A DNA stretch of 64,000 nt from Corynebacterium canis (GTDB taxonomy: Bacteria > Actinomycetota > Actinomycetes > Mycobacteriales > Mycobacteriaceae), in NCBI RefSeq assembly GCF_030408595.1, contig NZ_CP047080.1:807501-871500 (forward strand), read 5' to 3'. This document shows positions 27,787 through 35,438 of the stretch, piece by piece (within the stretch, counting starts at the first letter, position 1; the number at the start of each line of letters is the position of its first letter). The notes under the pieces were generated by a model that did not search any database, was not told the DNA's origin, and saw nothing but the letters and a program-made list of their open reading frames with translations. A program made the position numbers and the translations under genes.

Positions 27787-28689
27787 ATGACTGCCGACAT
27801 TGCGCTAAAAAGTGGGAGATATCATGCTTGGCTTACCACTCGTGGAGGTGGAATTCGAGGACTAACTTGGGGCGGGAAGAACCTGACCGATACGTACGCT
27901 GCGGGGGCAGCCGTGCCGCTTTCGTGCGGGGTTATGCTGGGGCCGTGGCCGAACCGGACCGCCGATGGGATTTTTTCCCACCGGGGCCATATATATCGGC
28001 TGCCAATCACCGAGCCGGAACGGAATAACTCCATCCATGGCTTTATCGCCGATGTGGATTGGGAGGTCATTTCCGCCACGCCGGAGGAGGCCGTGCTGCA
28101 ATACCTTTTGGAGCCGCGCCCGGGCTGGCCGTGGCGCATGCGCTTTACCAATAGCTATGTGTTGAACGATGACGGGCTGACATGCACCTCGACGGTGACG
28201 AACCTGTCGCGGCATCGCATTCCGCTCGGCTTTGGCGTGCACACCTATATCAATGCCCAGGACGCGCCGCTGGATGAGTGCGTGTTGCGGGTGCCGGCGG
28301 CGAGCAGGTTGCCGTTGGACCCGGACCGGAACCTGCCGTGCGGCCCGCTGATGCCGGTGGCGGGGACGCAATTTGATATCCGGGAGCGGACGCTGGTGGG
28401 TACCTGGCTGGATGATGCGTTTACGGTGGATAAGCACGCCGCGGGCGAATGCTTCGTGTTGGACGCTCGCGGGGCGGGCGCTAAACTCTGGTTCGACCCC
28501 GCATTTGGGTGGGTACAGGTGTTCACCGCCGCCGATTTCCCTGGGCGTGGGCGTGCGATTGCTATTGAGCCGATGACCTGCCCGCCGGACGGGTTGCGGT
28601 CGGGTGTTGACCTGATTTATCTTGAGCCGGGCGAATCCTGGGAGGCTTCCTGGGGCGTAGCGGGGGTAGAGGGAGAGGGTAAAAAGTAA
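27787..28689 (+). CDS. Aldose 1-epimerase family protein
   Basis: This 300-aa galactose-mutarotase-fold protein has family positions NSIHGF (substrate His), FGVHTYIN (catalytic His) and AIEPMTCPPDG (catalytic Glu). It converts alpha and beta anomers of an aldose; it could also be a glucose-6-phosphate epimerase-like member. It is divergent from serC (86 bp between starts). A short hairpin with a T7 run follows. Confidence 0.88.
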   Translation: MTADIALKSGRYHAWLTTRGGGIRGLTWGGKNLTDTYAAGAAVPLSCGVMLGPWPNRTADGIFSHRGHIYRLPITEPERNNSIHGFIADVDWEVISATPEEAVLQYLLEPRPGWPWRMRFTNSYVLNDDGLTCTSTVTNLSRHRIPLGFGVHTYINAQDAPLDECVLRVPAASRLPLDPDRNLPCGPLMPVAGTQFDIRERTLVGTWLDDAFTVDKHAAGECFVLDARGAGAKLWFDPAFGWVQVFTAADFPGRGRAIAIEPMTCPPDGLRSGVDLIYLEPGESWEASWGVAGVEGEGKK

Positions 28690-28718
28690 ATCTTGTGAAG
28701 ATTTATCGTTCTTTTTTT
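28687..28718 (+). terminator. Weak terminator after the epimerase gene
   Basis: TAAATCTT-GTG-AAGATTTA (28687-28705) is followed 6 bases later by TTTTTTT. The stem is AT-rich and only 8 bp, but position and T-run fit. Confidence 0.6.
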
Positions 28719-29141
28719 GAATTGTTTGCAGTTGTGGTGTCACGGCCACTGAGGGGGTAATGTATTCCGTGTCACATTGTGGCTTTCACGATGTGGCACT
28801 CTCTTTTATTTGGGGCTGTGAGGTGCGCTATCGTGCCAAAACCTCGCAATGTCAACTTAATTCCTGCGAAATATACCCAGAAGTAGGGGTGGCTTTTTGG
28901 TTGCGATGCTGGCGGCGAATTGCCGCAAATCGGCGCCGCATCGCATTGAAAAACTTCGCTAATAGGGCACAACCGTGTGGCTAAAACGGTAATCGCGGTA
29001 TAGGTTGTAGGCATGCCCGCCAGGCGTCGATTGCGTGTGTCCTTAGTGAAACCTTACGGGGAGCTAGCCCAGAGGTAGTGGTGCCGCAGCTGACTTCAGC
29101 TCTGGGTAAGGGCCTTGAAACCGACGTTCGAAAGGTAAACA
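28719..29141 (+). promoter_or_regulatory. gltA upstream regulatory region
   Basis: No gene is seen in these 423 bases. TCACATTGTGGC (28772-28783) and TCACGATGTGGC (28786-28797) form a direct repeat with 14-base period. Each repeat is a CAC-N3-GTG palindrome, which makes them candidate operators. AAAACTTCGCTAA (28950-28962) is weakly RamB-like. A hairpin AGCTGA/TCAGCT lies in the likely 5' leader near 29091-29103. In C. glutamicum gltA is controlled by RamA, RamB and GlxR, but no convincing GlxR site is present here. Confidence 0.45.
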
Positions 29142-30437
29142 GTGGCTACTGATAACAAGGATAAGGCTGTACTTCACTACCCCGGTGGCGAGTTTGAGAT
29201 GGACATCCTCAAAGCCTCCGAGGGTAATGACGGTATCGCCCTTGGCAAGATGCTCAGCGAAACCGGATTGGTCACCTACGATCCTGGCTATGTGAGCACC
29301 GGTTCCACCGAATCCAAGATCACCTACATCGATGGTGATAAGGGCATTCTCCGCTACCGCGGCTACGCCATTGAAGATCTCGCCGAGCACGCCACCTTCA
29401 ACGAGGTTTCCTACCTCCTTATTAAGGGTGAGCTTCCCACCCAAGAGCAGCTTCTCAAGTTTAACGATGAAGTGCGCCACCACACCCTGCTGGATGAGGA
29501 CTTCAAGGCCCAGTTCAGCGTCTTCCCCCGGAACGCTCACCCGATGGCAGTGCTCGCCTCGTCCTTGAACATCCTGTCCACCTACTATCAGGATTCCCTG
29601 AACCCGCTGAATCCGGAGCACCTGGAGAAGGCAACCGTCCGCCTGATGGCCAAGGTTCCGATGCTGGCCGCATACGCGCACCGCGCCCGCAACGGCGAGC
29701 CCTACATGTACCCGGACAACTCGCTGAACGCGCGCGAGAACTTCCTGCGCATGATGTTCGGCTTCCCCACCGAGCCCTACAGCGTCGACCCGCTGCTGGT
29801 CAAGGCTCTGGATCAGCTGCTGATCCTGCACGCGGACCACGAGCAGAACTGTTCCACCTCCACCGTGCGCATGGTGGCTTCCTCCCAGGCCAATATGTTT
29901 GTTGCCGTTGCCGCCGGCATCAACGCCCTTTCCGGCCCGCTGCACGGCGGCGCGAACCAGGCCGTGTTGGAGATGCTGGATGAGATCAAGGCGAACGGCG
30001 GCGATGCCACCGACTTTATGAACCGCGTGAAGAACAAGGAGCCGGGCGTTCGCCTCATGGGCTTCGGCCACCGCGTGTACAAGAACTACGATCCGCGCGC
30101 CGCGATCATTAAGAAGACCGCGCACGAGGTGATCGAGAAGATGGGTGGCGATGACACCCTGCAGTTGGCCATGAACCTGGAAGAAATCGCACTGGCAGAC
30201 GATTACTTCATCAGCCGCCGCCTGTACCCGAACGTGGACTTCTACACCGGCCTGATCTACCGCGCGATGGGCTTCCCCACGGACTTCTTTACCGTGCTGT
30301 TTGCCATGGGCCGCCTCCCGGGCTGGATCGCCCAGTACCGCGAGCTGATCGAGGATCCGACCTCCAAGATCTATCGCCCGCGCCAGATTTACACCGGTGA
30401 GACCTTGCGCGAGTTTGTCCCGCGCGACCAGCGCTAA
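29142..30437 (+). CDS. gltA: Citrate synthase
   Basis: This 431-aa type II citrate synthase condenses acetyl-CoA with oxaloacetate to enter the TCA cycle. The catalytic triad is visible as His268 (PLHGGANQ), His310 (GFGHRVYKNYDPRA) and Asp366 (NVDFYTG). It starts with GTG, preceded by GAAAGG. Length and C-terminus (YRPRQIYTGE) are standard. It precedes fkpA and accDA as in other corynebacteria. Confidence 0.98.
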   Translation: MATDNKDKAVLHYPGGEFEMDILKASEGNDGIALGKMLSETGLVTYDPGYVSTGSTESKITYIDGDKGILRYRGYAIEDLAEHATFNEVSYLLIKGELPTQEQLLKFNDEVRHHTLLDEDFKAQFSVFPRNAHPMAVLASSLNILSTYYQDSLNPLNPEHLEKATVRLMAKVPMLAAYAHRARNGEPYMYPDNSLNARENFLRMMFGFPTEPYSVDPLLVKALDQLLILHADHEQNCSTSTVRMVASSQANMFVAVAAGINALSGPLHGGANQAVLEMLDEIKANGGDATDFMNRVKNKEPGVRLMGFGHRVYKNYDPRAAIIKKTAHEVIEKMGGDDTLQLAMNLEEIALADDYFISRRLYPNVDFYTGLIYRAMGFPTDFFTVLFAMGRLPGWIAQYRELIEDPTSKIYRPRQIYTGETLREFVPRDQR

Positions 30438-30455
30438 GGTGCGCTAATTCCGCCG

Positions 30456-30519
30456 TTACGGCTGGAGTCGATTACGCCCCACGTATAATCGTGTGAACAA
30501 TGTGATCGATTCCAGCCGT
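30456..30519. promoter_or_regulatory. Inverted repeat enclosing the fkpA -10 box
   Basis: ACGGCTGGAGTCGAT (30456-30470) is nearly the exact reverse complement of ATCGATTCCAGCCGT (30505-30519), with one G.T pair. The 34-base interval holds a perfect TATAAT (30484-30489). It could be an operator over the fkpA promoter or an extended hairpin ending gltA transcripts. Confidence 0.55.
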
Positions 30520-30584
30520 TTGGCTGTGTCGGGAACATTGCCCGAGAGCATGACCGTGTACACACAACGAAGGAGTAATCCCTC

Positions 30585-30944
30585 ATGGAAAAACCCCAGA
30601 TTGAGGTCCAGGCAGGCCCCGCACCGGAAGACCTTGTTATCCAAGACATCGTCGTAGGTGATGGCCCCGAAGCTCAGCCGGGTGGCATGGTGGAGGTCCA
30701 CTACGTTGGCGTGGACTTTGAAACCGGCGAAGAGTTCGATTCCTCCTGGGATCGCGGCCAGACCATTGAGTTTCCGCTGAATGGCCTGATCGCGGGCTGG
30801 CAGGAAGGCATCCCGGGCATGAAGGTCGGCGGGCGTCGCCAATTGACCATTCCCCCGGAGGCCGCTTATGGCCCAGCCGGCGGCGGGCACCCGTTGTCGG
30901 GCCGCACGCTGGTCTTTGTGATTGACCTGGTCAACGTAGGTTAA
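30585..30944 (+). CDS. fkpA: FKBP-type peptidyl-prolyl isomerase
   Basis: The 119-aa protein is a single cytosolic FKBP domain with no signal peptide. The active-site set is EVHYVGVDFETGEEFDSS, FPLNGLIAGWQEGIPGMKVGGRR and IPPEAAYG. It catalyses cis-trans isomerisation of X-Pro bonds. ATG at 30585 is preceded by AAGGAG with 9-base spacing. The gene lies between gltA and accDA, as in C. glutamicum. Confidence 0.95.
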   Translation: MEKPQIEVQAGPAPEDLVIQDIVVGDGPEAQPGGMVEVHYVGVDFETGEEFDSSWDRGQTIEFPLNGLIAGWQEGIPGMKVGGRRQLTIPPEAAYGPAGGGHPLSGRTLVFVIDLVNVG

Positions 30945-31071
30945 TCCGAAACAGTTCAGCACTGCGGCGATTTCGATGCTTATCGACGCCGCGTGCTGGC
31001 GCGCGGCGGGCGCGGGGGAACGGGGGCTCCGGGCGGGTACCCCCATTTCGGCTCGGAGCCTACACAATCTG

Positions 31072-32235
31072 TTAGTGGATCTTTGCGGCAGCGCGGACGG
31101 CGTTGCTGACGGCGGGGGCTACGCGCGGGTCGAGGGGGGAGGGCACGACATGCTCGGCGTCGAGATCCTTCGCCGCGATTTCCGCGATGGCGCGGGAGGC
31201 GGCCAGTTTCATCGCGGTGGTGATGTGGCTGGCCCCCGCGGCCAATGCCCCGTGGAAGATCCCGGGGAAGGCGAGGACGTTGTTGATCTGGTTGGGCAGG
31301 TCGCTGCGGCCCGTGGCAACGACGGCACCGTATTTGGCGGCCAGCGCGGGATCGATTTCTGGGTCGGGGTTTGCCAGGGAGAACAGGATCGGGTCGGCGG
31401 CCATCCGCTGCAATTCGGCTTCGCGCACGTGGCCGCGGGACAGGCCGATAAACGTGTCCGCGCCCTCCAAGGCTTCGGTCACGCCGCCGATCAGGCCGCG
31501 CGGGTTGGTCACCTCCGCCAGTTCCCGTTTGATGCGGTTGAGCGGGGTGCGGCCGCGGTGGATAATGCCCCGCGAATCTAACACAGTGATATCGCGCACA
31601 CCGGCGCCGATAAGGATCTTTGTGCATGCAATGCCGGCCGCGCCGGCGCCGGAAATTACCACCTTCAGGTCGTTCAGATCGCGTTCCAGAAGCGCGCAGG
31701 CGTTGCGCAGCGCCGCCAGGATCACGATGGCGGTGCCGTGCTGATCGTCGTGCATGACGGGGATGTCCAGGGCCTCGTCTAGGCGGCGTTCGATCTCAAA
31801 GCATCGGGGTGCGGAAATGTCTTCCAGGTTGATCCCGCCGAAGCTCGGGGCGATGGCGGTGACGGCGGTGACGATCTCATCGACGTCGGTGGTGTCCAGG
31901 ACGATCGGCACGGCGTTTAGCCCGGCGAAGCGGCCAAAGAGCTGGGCTTTTCCTTCCATGACTGGCAGTGCGGCTTTGGGCCCGATATTGCCCAGGCCGA
32001 GCACGGCGGAGCCGTCGGAAACGATGGCGACGGTTTTGCCGGTCCACGTGTATTCGCGAACAAGTGATGCATCGTCGGCGATGGCTTCGCACACGCGTGC
32101 AACGCCTGGCGTGTAGGCCAGGGAGAGGTCGCGCACGGTTTCCAACGTCCGGACGGAGGAGGTGGTCAGTTTGCCGCCCGCGTGGGCGTCAAAGATCTCA
32201 GCATCTGTGAGAGCACCATAATCGTGGTCGTTCAT
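31072..32235 (-). CDS. Malic enzyme (oxaloacetate-decarboxylating malate dehydrogenase)
   Basis: The 387-aa short bacterial malic enzyme oxidatively decarboxylates malate to pyruvate, producing NAD(P)H. Motifs are SLAYTPGVA, GSAVLGLGNIGP with the catalytic Lys in PKAALPVMEGK, INLEDISAP, MHDDQHGTAIV and the Rossmann GAGAAG. Cofactor preference cannot be settled by eye. It is 10 bp downstream of accDA on the same strand, so the two are probably cotranscribed. Confidence 0.93.
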   Translation of the reverse strand: MNDHDYGALTDAEIFDAHAGGKLTTSSVRTLETVRDLSLAYTPGVARVCEAIADDASLVREYTWTGKTVAIVSDGSAVLGLGNIGPKAALPVMEGKAQLFGRFAGLNAVPIVLDTTDVDEIVTAVTAIAPSFGGINLEDISAPRCFEIERRLDEALDIPVMHDDQHGTAIVILAALRNACALLERDLNDLKVVISGAGAAGIACTKILIGAGVRDITVLDSRGIIHRGRTPLNRIKRELAEVTNPRGLIGGVTEALEGADTFIGLSRGHVREAELQRMAADPILFSLANPDPEIDPALAAKYGAVVATGRSDLPNQINNVLAFPGIFHGALAAGASHITTAMKLAASRAIAEIAAKDLDAEHVVPSPLDPRVAPAVSNAVRAAAKIH

Positions 32236-32245
32236 GCCTTAAACC

Positions 32246-33754
32246 CTAGAGCAGGCGCACGGGAAGTGCCTCATAGTGACGGAAGCGCTGCTCCCGTCCG
32301 ACCCGCCGGGGGTTGTTTTCCAGCTCCCACAATGTGTGATTGATATGCGCGATCACATTGCAGATAAATTCATCCGGGTGTTCGGAAGCGTCGCCGCGTT
32401 CGGAAATAAGTCCGTCCACGATCCCGGCCTGCATAAGCGCCGGGGCGGCCACGCCTTGCTCCTCCATCATTTGCGCCGCATGCTCGGTATCCCGGTAGAT
32501 GATCGCGGAGGCGCCCTCGGGCGGCAGCGGCGACAGCCACGCGTTTTCCGCGGCGAGCACCCGGTCGGAGGGCAACATGGCCAGCGCTGCGCCGCCACAG
32601 CCTTGGCCGAGGATCACGGAGACGGTGGGGACATCGACGTCGACAAGCTCGCCGAGGGTGCGTGCAATGGAGCCGGCCATGCCGTTTTCCTCGGCGGCCT
32701 GGGAAAGTTCCGCGCCGGGGGTATCGATGATGCTAACGAGCGGAAGTTGGAGTTCGTGCGCGAGTTGAATTCCGCGGCGGGCGAAACGCAGCGCGGCGGG
32801 CCCCAATTCGGTGGTGGCATGCGGCGGTTGCTGGTGCCTGTCCTGCCCGATCAGCACTACCGGGCGCGTCCCGATGCGCGTCAATGCCACGCTGACGGCG
32901 GGGGAGCGTCGCCCTTCACCCGTGCCGGACAATTCGATCCAATGTTTGGCCAGCGCCGCTTTGAGGTTTCGCACACCTGGGCGGTTGAGGTTGCGGGTGC
33001 GCTCGATCGCCTCCCACGTCCCGCCGTCGCGTTTCAGCGCCCCGTCCAACGTCGCCGGTGCCGCGGGCTCGCCGTCCGCATCGCTCGGCAGCAGCACATC
33101 GATGATCTTCAGGACGGCTTCGCGGAGTTGGCTGGGGGAGATCACGCCATCGATAACCCCATGTCGCGCCAGGTTTTCGCCGGTTTGCACTCCGTCCGGC
33201 ATGGGGACGCCGGTGGTCAGCTCGACCACCCGCGGGCCTAGGAACCCCAGCAGCGCGTCCGGCTCCGCAAAGGTGAAGTGCCCCGCCGAACCCCAGGATG
33301 CCATCACGCCGCCGGTGGTGGGGTTGCGCAGATATACAAGGAATGGCAGGTGCGCATCTTTGTGCCGATACACCGCCGTTGTAATAGAGACCATCAGTGC
33401 GAATGCGGGGGTGCCTTCCTGCATGCGGGTACCGCCGGAGGAGGGGGAAATCAGCAGGGGTAGCCCCGCCTCCGTTGCGCGGTGGATGCCGGCGATGATC
33501 CGCCGTGCCGTGGCAGCCCCGATGGATCCCCCCAAAAACGAGAATTCGCTGAGCACAAACGCCACCCGGGTGCCCCCAACCGTGCCTTCGCCGGTGATTA
33601 CGGCCTCATCCACCCCGCTCTTTTCCCGGGCCCGGGCGAGGGCGTCGCGGTACGCTGCGGAAATGTCCCCGTACTCCGGTGGGGTGTCCCAACTCACAAA
33701 GGAATTCGGGTCTAGAACCTGCTGAATAAGATCGTGTGCGCTCGTGCGTGTCAT
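32246..33754 (-). CDS. accDA: Acetyl-CoA carboxylase carboxyltransferase, fused beta-alpha subunit
   Basis: The 502-aa product has both crotonase-fold halves of a biotin carboxyltransferase. The N-terminal AccD-like half has SGGTRMQEG and AFALMVSITTAVYRH, and the C-terminal AccA-like half has IDTPGAELSQAAEENG and GQGCGGAALA. It transfers carboxyl from carboxybiotin to an acyl-CoA for lipid synthesis. No N-terminal Cys4 zinc ribbon is present, unlike E. coli AccD. I chose ATG at 33754 over TTG at 33760. It lies in the gltA-fkpA-accDA-mctBC neighbourhood as in C. glutamicum. Confidence 0.92.
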   Translation of the reverse strand: MTRTSAHDLIQQVLDPNSFVSWDTPPEYGDISAAYRDALARAREKSGVDEAVITGEGTVGGTRVAFVLSEFSFLGGSIGAATARRIIAGIHRATEAGLPLLISPSSGGTRMQEGTPAFALMVSITTAVYRHKDAHLPFLVYLRNPTTGGVMASWGSAGHFTFAEPDALLGFLGPRVVELTTGVPMPDGVQTGENLARHGVIDGVISPSQLREAVLKIIDVLLPSDADGEPAAPATLDGALKRDGGTWEAIERTRNLNRPGVRNLKAALAKHWIELSGTGEGRRSPAVSVALTRIGTRPVVLIGQDRHQQPPHATTELGPAALRFARRGIQLAHELQLPLVSIIDTPGAELSQAAEENGMAGSIARTLGELVDVDVPTVSVILGQGCGGAALAMLPSDRVLAAENAWLSPLPPEGASAIIYRDTEHAAQMMEEQGVAAPALMQAGIVDGLISERGDASEHPDEFICNVIAHINHTLWELENNPRRVGREQRFRHYEALPVRLL

Positions 33755-33832
33755 ATTCAAAATCTAACGTGTCCTAGATTGTGACACAGCGAGTTATCGC
33801 TCGGCGGGGGTGATGCGTGTTTAATGGGGGGC

Positions 33833-34660
33833 ATGATTATTCCGTCAATCACACTCAACGATGGCACGCAAATGCCGCAATTGGGTTTTGGAACTTGGAA
33901 GTTAGAGCAGGATCAGGCGTACACGTCGGTGCGGCGCGCCATCGAGGTGGGTTATCGGCATATCGATACCGCCGCGATTTACGGCAACGAGGTGGAGGTG
34001 GGGAAGGCGGTGCGCGACGCGGTTGCGGCGGGCGATGTGACTCGCGATGAGTTGTTTATCACCACCAAGCTGTGGAATAACCAGCAGCATGAGCCGGGCG
34101 TGGCCTTTCAGCAATCGTTGCAGCGCCTGGGCCTCGATTATATTGACCTTTATTTGGTGCATTGGCCGTGCCCGAAACAGGATCAATTTGTGAGCGCGTT
34201 TGAGGGCATTGCCCGTATTCAAGGTTTAGGTACGGTGCAATCTATCGGCGTTTGCAATTTCTATGCGGAGGTGTTGCGCCGCATTATTGCCGAGACCGGC
34301 GTGGTGCCTGCGGTAAACCAGATTGAATTGCACCCGGGGTTTCCCCAGTTGGAGCTGCAGAATTTGCACCGCGAGTTGGGCGTGGTCACGCAGTCCTGGT
34401 CCCCGCTCGGGCAGGGTTCGCTTATCGACGACCCGGTGGTCGCCGGTATTGCGGCAGCCCACCGCCGTACTCCGGCGCAGGTGATCTTGCGGTGGCATGT
34501 GCAACAGGATTTGGTGCCGTTGCCGAAGTCCGGCAATGATGCCCGGATTGCGGAGAATTTCAATATTTTTGATTTCCATTTGACCCAAGAGGATATGGTC
34601 GCGTTGACCGCCCTCGATTCCGGCCGTGTTGGCCCTGACCCTTTGGAGTTTCCCGCATGA
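33833..34660 (+). CDS. Aldo/keto reductase (2,5-diketogluconate reductase type)
   Basis: The 275-aa TIM-barrel reductase has GYRHIDTAAIYGNE (catalytic Asp and Tyr), TTKLWN (Lys) and LVHWP (His), plus the NADPH site IPLPKSG-like VPLPKSGN. It reduces small carbonyl compounds. I chose ATG at 33833 because the close Corynebacterium DkgA starts MTVPSIVLNDG, which aligns with MIIPSITLNDG; an ATG at 33824 is also in frame. It is divergent from accDA and coupled to the next gene by an ATGA overlap. Confidence 0.92.
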   Translation: MIIPSITLNDGTQMPQLGFGTWKLEQDQAYTSVRRAIEVGYRHIDTAAIYGNEVEVGKAVRDAVAAGDVTRDELFITTKLWNNQQHEPGVAFQQSLQRLGLDYIDLYLVHWPCPKQDQFVSAFEGIARIQGLGTVQSIGVCNFYAEVLRRIIAETGVVPAVNQIELHPGFPQLELQNLHRELGVVTQSWSPLGQGSLIDDPVVAGIAAAHRRTPAQVILRWHVQQDLVPLPKSGNDARIAENFNIFDFHLTQEDMVALTALDSGRVGPDPLEFPA

Positions 34661-35388
34661 TCGTGTTGGAGCGCGACGGCCACGTCCTGAGCATTACTTT
34701 TGACCGTGACCCGCATCGCAATTCGCTGACCACCAAGGTGTGCACCGAGGTTGCCGCCGCCATCGAGGCGGTGGAATTCCCGGATATCCGGGTGGTTTTG
34801 ATTCGCGGCCGGGGCACCGCCTTTTGCGCGGGCGCGGATCTCAAGGGCGGGGTGTATGGGGACGATTTCCACGGTGCCCTGCAACGCATGTTGCGGAGTA
34901 TTTTGGAGTGCCCGGTGCCCGTGATCGCGGATGTGCAGGGTCCCGCCGTAGGCGCCGGCACCCAGCTCGCACTGGCTTGCGATCTTAGGGTGGTGGGTGA
35001 TGATGGCTGGTTCCGCGTCCCGCCGGCCGAGCTGGGATTCGCCTTGGATAACTGGACCATCCGGCGCGCCGTATCCATGCTCGGCGGCTCGGTCGCGCGT
35101 TCGGTGCTATTGGCAGCCGAGACCGTGGATGCCGATCGCGCGGCGGCCGTCGGCTTTGCCAATGAACGCGGCGATGCCGATGCCGCGATGCGTTATGCCC
35201 AACGCATCGCGGGCTATGCGCCGCTGGCATTGCGCCAGCTCAAGGGCGTTCTTAACGATGAAGGCTTCGGTTTCGCGCTGCGCCCGATCCAGCAGGAGCT
35301 GTACGATCTGTGCTGGTCCAGCGATGATGCCGCCGAGGCCCGCTCCGCTAGGGCGGAAAAACGCGTTCCGGTATTTAAGGGCCAATAG
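34657..35388 (+). CDS. Enoyl-CoA hydratase/isomerase family protein
   Basis: This 243-aa crotonase-fold protein has the oxyanion-hole motif FCAGADLKG and the second GPAVGAGTQLALACDLRV block. At the usual second catalytic Glu site it has PPAELGFALDN, so Glu is retained in one position only. It resembles actinobacterial EchA6-type proteins. The reaction cannot be named from sequence. It starts inside the end of the aldo/keto reductase gene. Confidence 0.85.
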   Translation: MIVLERDGHVLSITFDRDPHRNSLTTKVCTEVAAAIEAVEFPDIRVVLIRGRGTAFCAGADLKGGVYGDDFHGALQRMLRSILECPVPVIADVQGPAVGAGTQLALACDLRVVGDDGWFRVPPAELGFALDNWTIRRAVSMLGGSVARSVLLAAETVDADRAAAVGFANERGDADAAMRYAQRIAGYAPLALRQLKGVLNDEGFGFALRPIQQELYDLCWSSDDAAEARSARAEKRVPVFKGQ

Positions 35389-35438
35389 CGCAAAGTGGGT
35401 TCCTGCGGGCGGGGCATGTCTCGCTAAAATCGACGGGT

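Noticed and set aside
29061..29135. tRNA-like stretch (GGGGAGCTAGCCCAGAGG ... GACGTTCGAAAGG) before gltA
   Set aside because: A T-loop-like GTTCGAA and a D-arm-like block are present, but no acceptor stem pairs and no proper anticodon arm forms. It is more likely the gltA leader with one hairpin.
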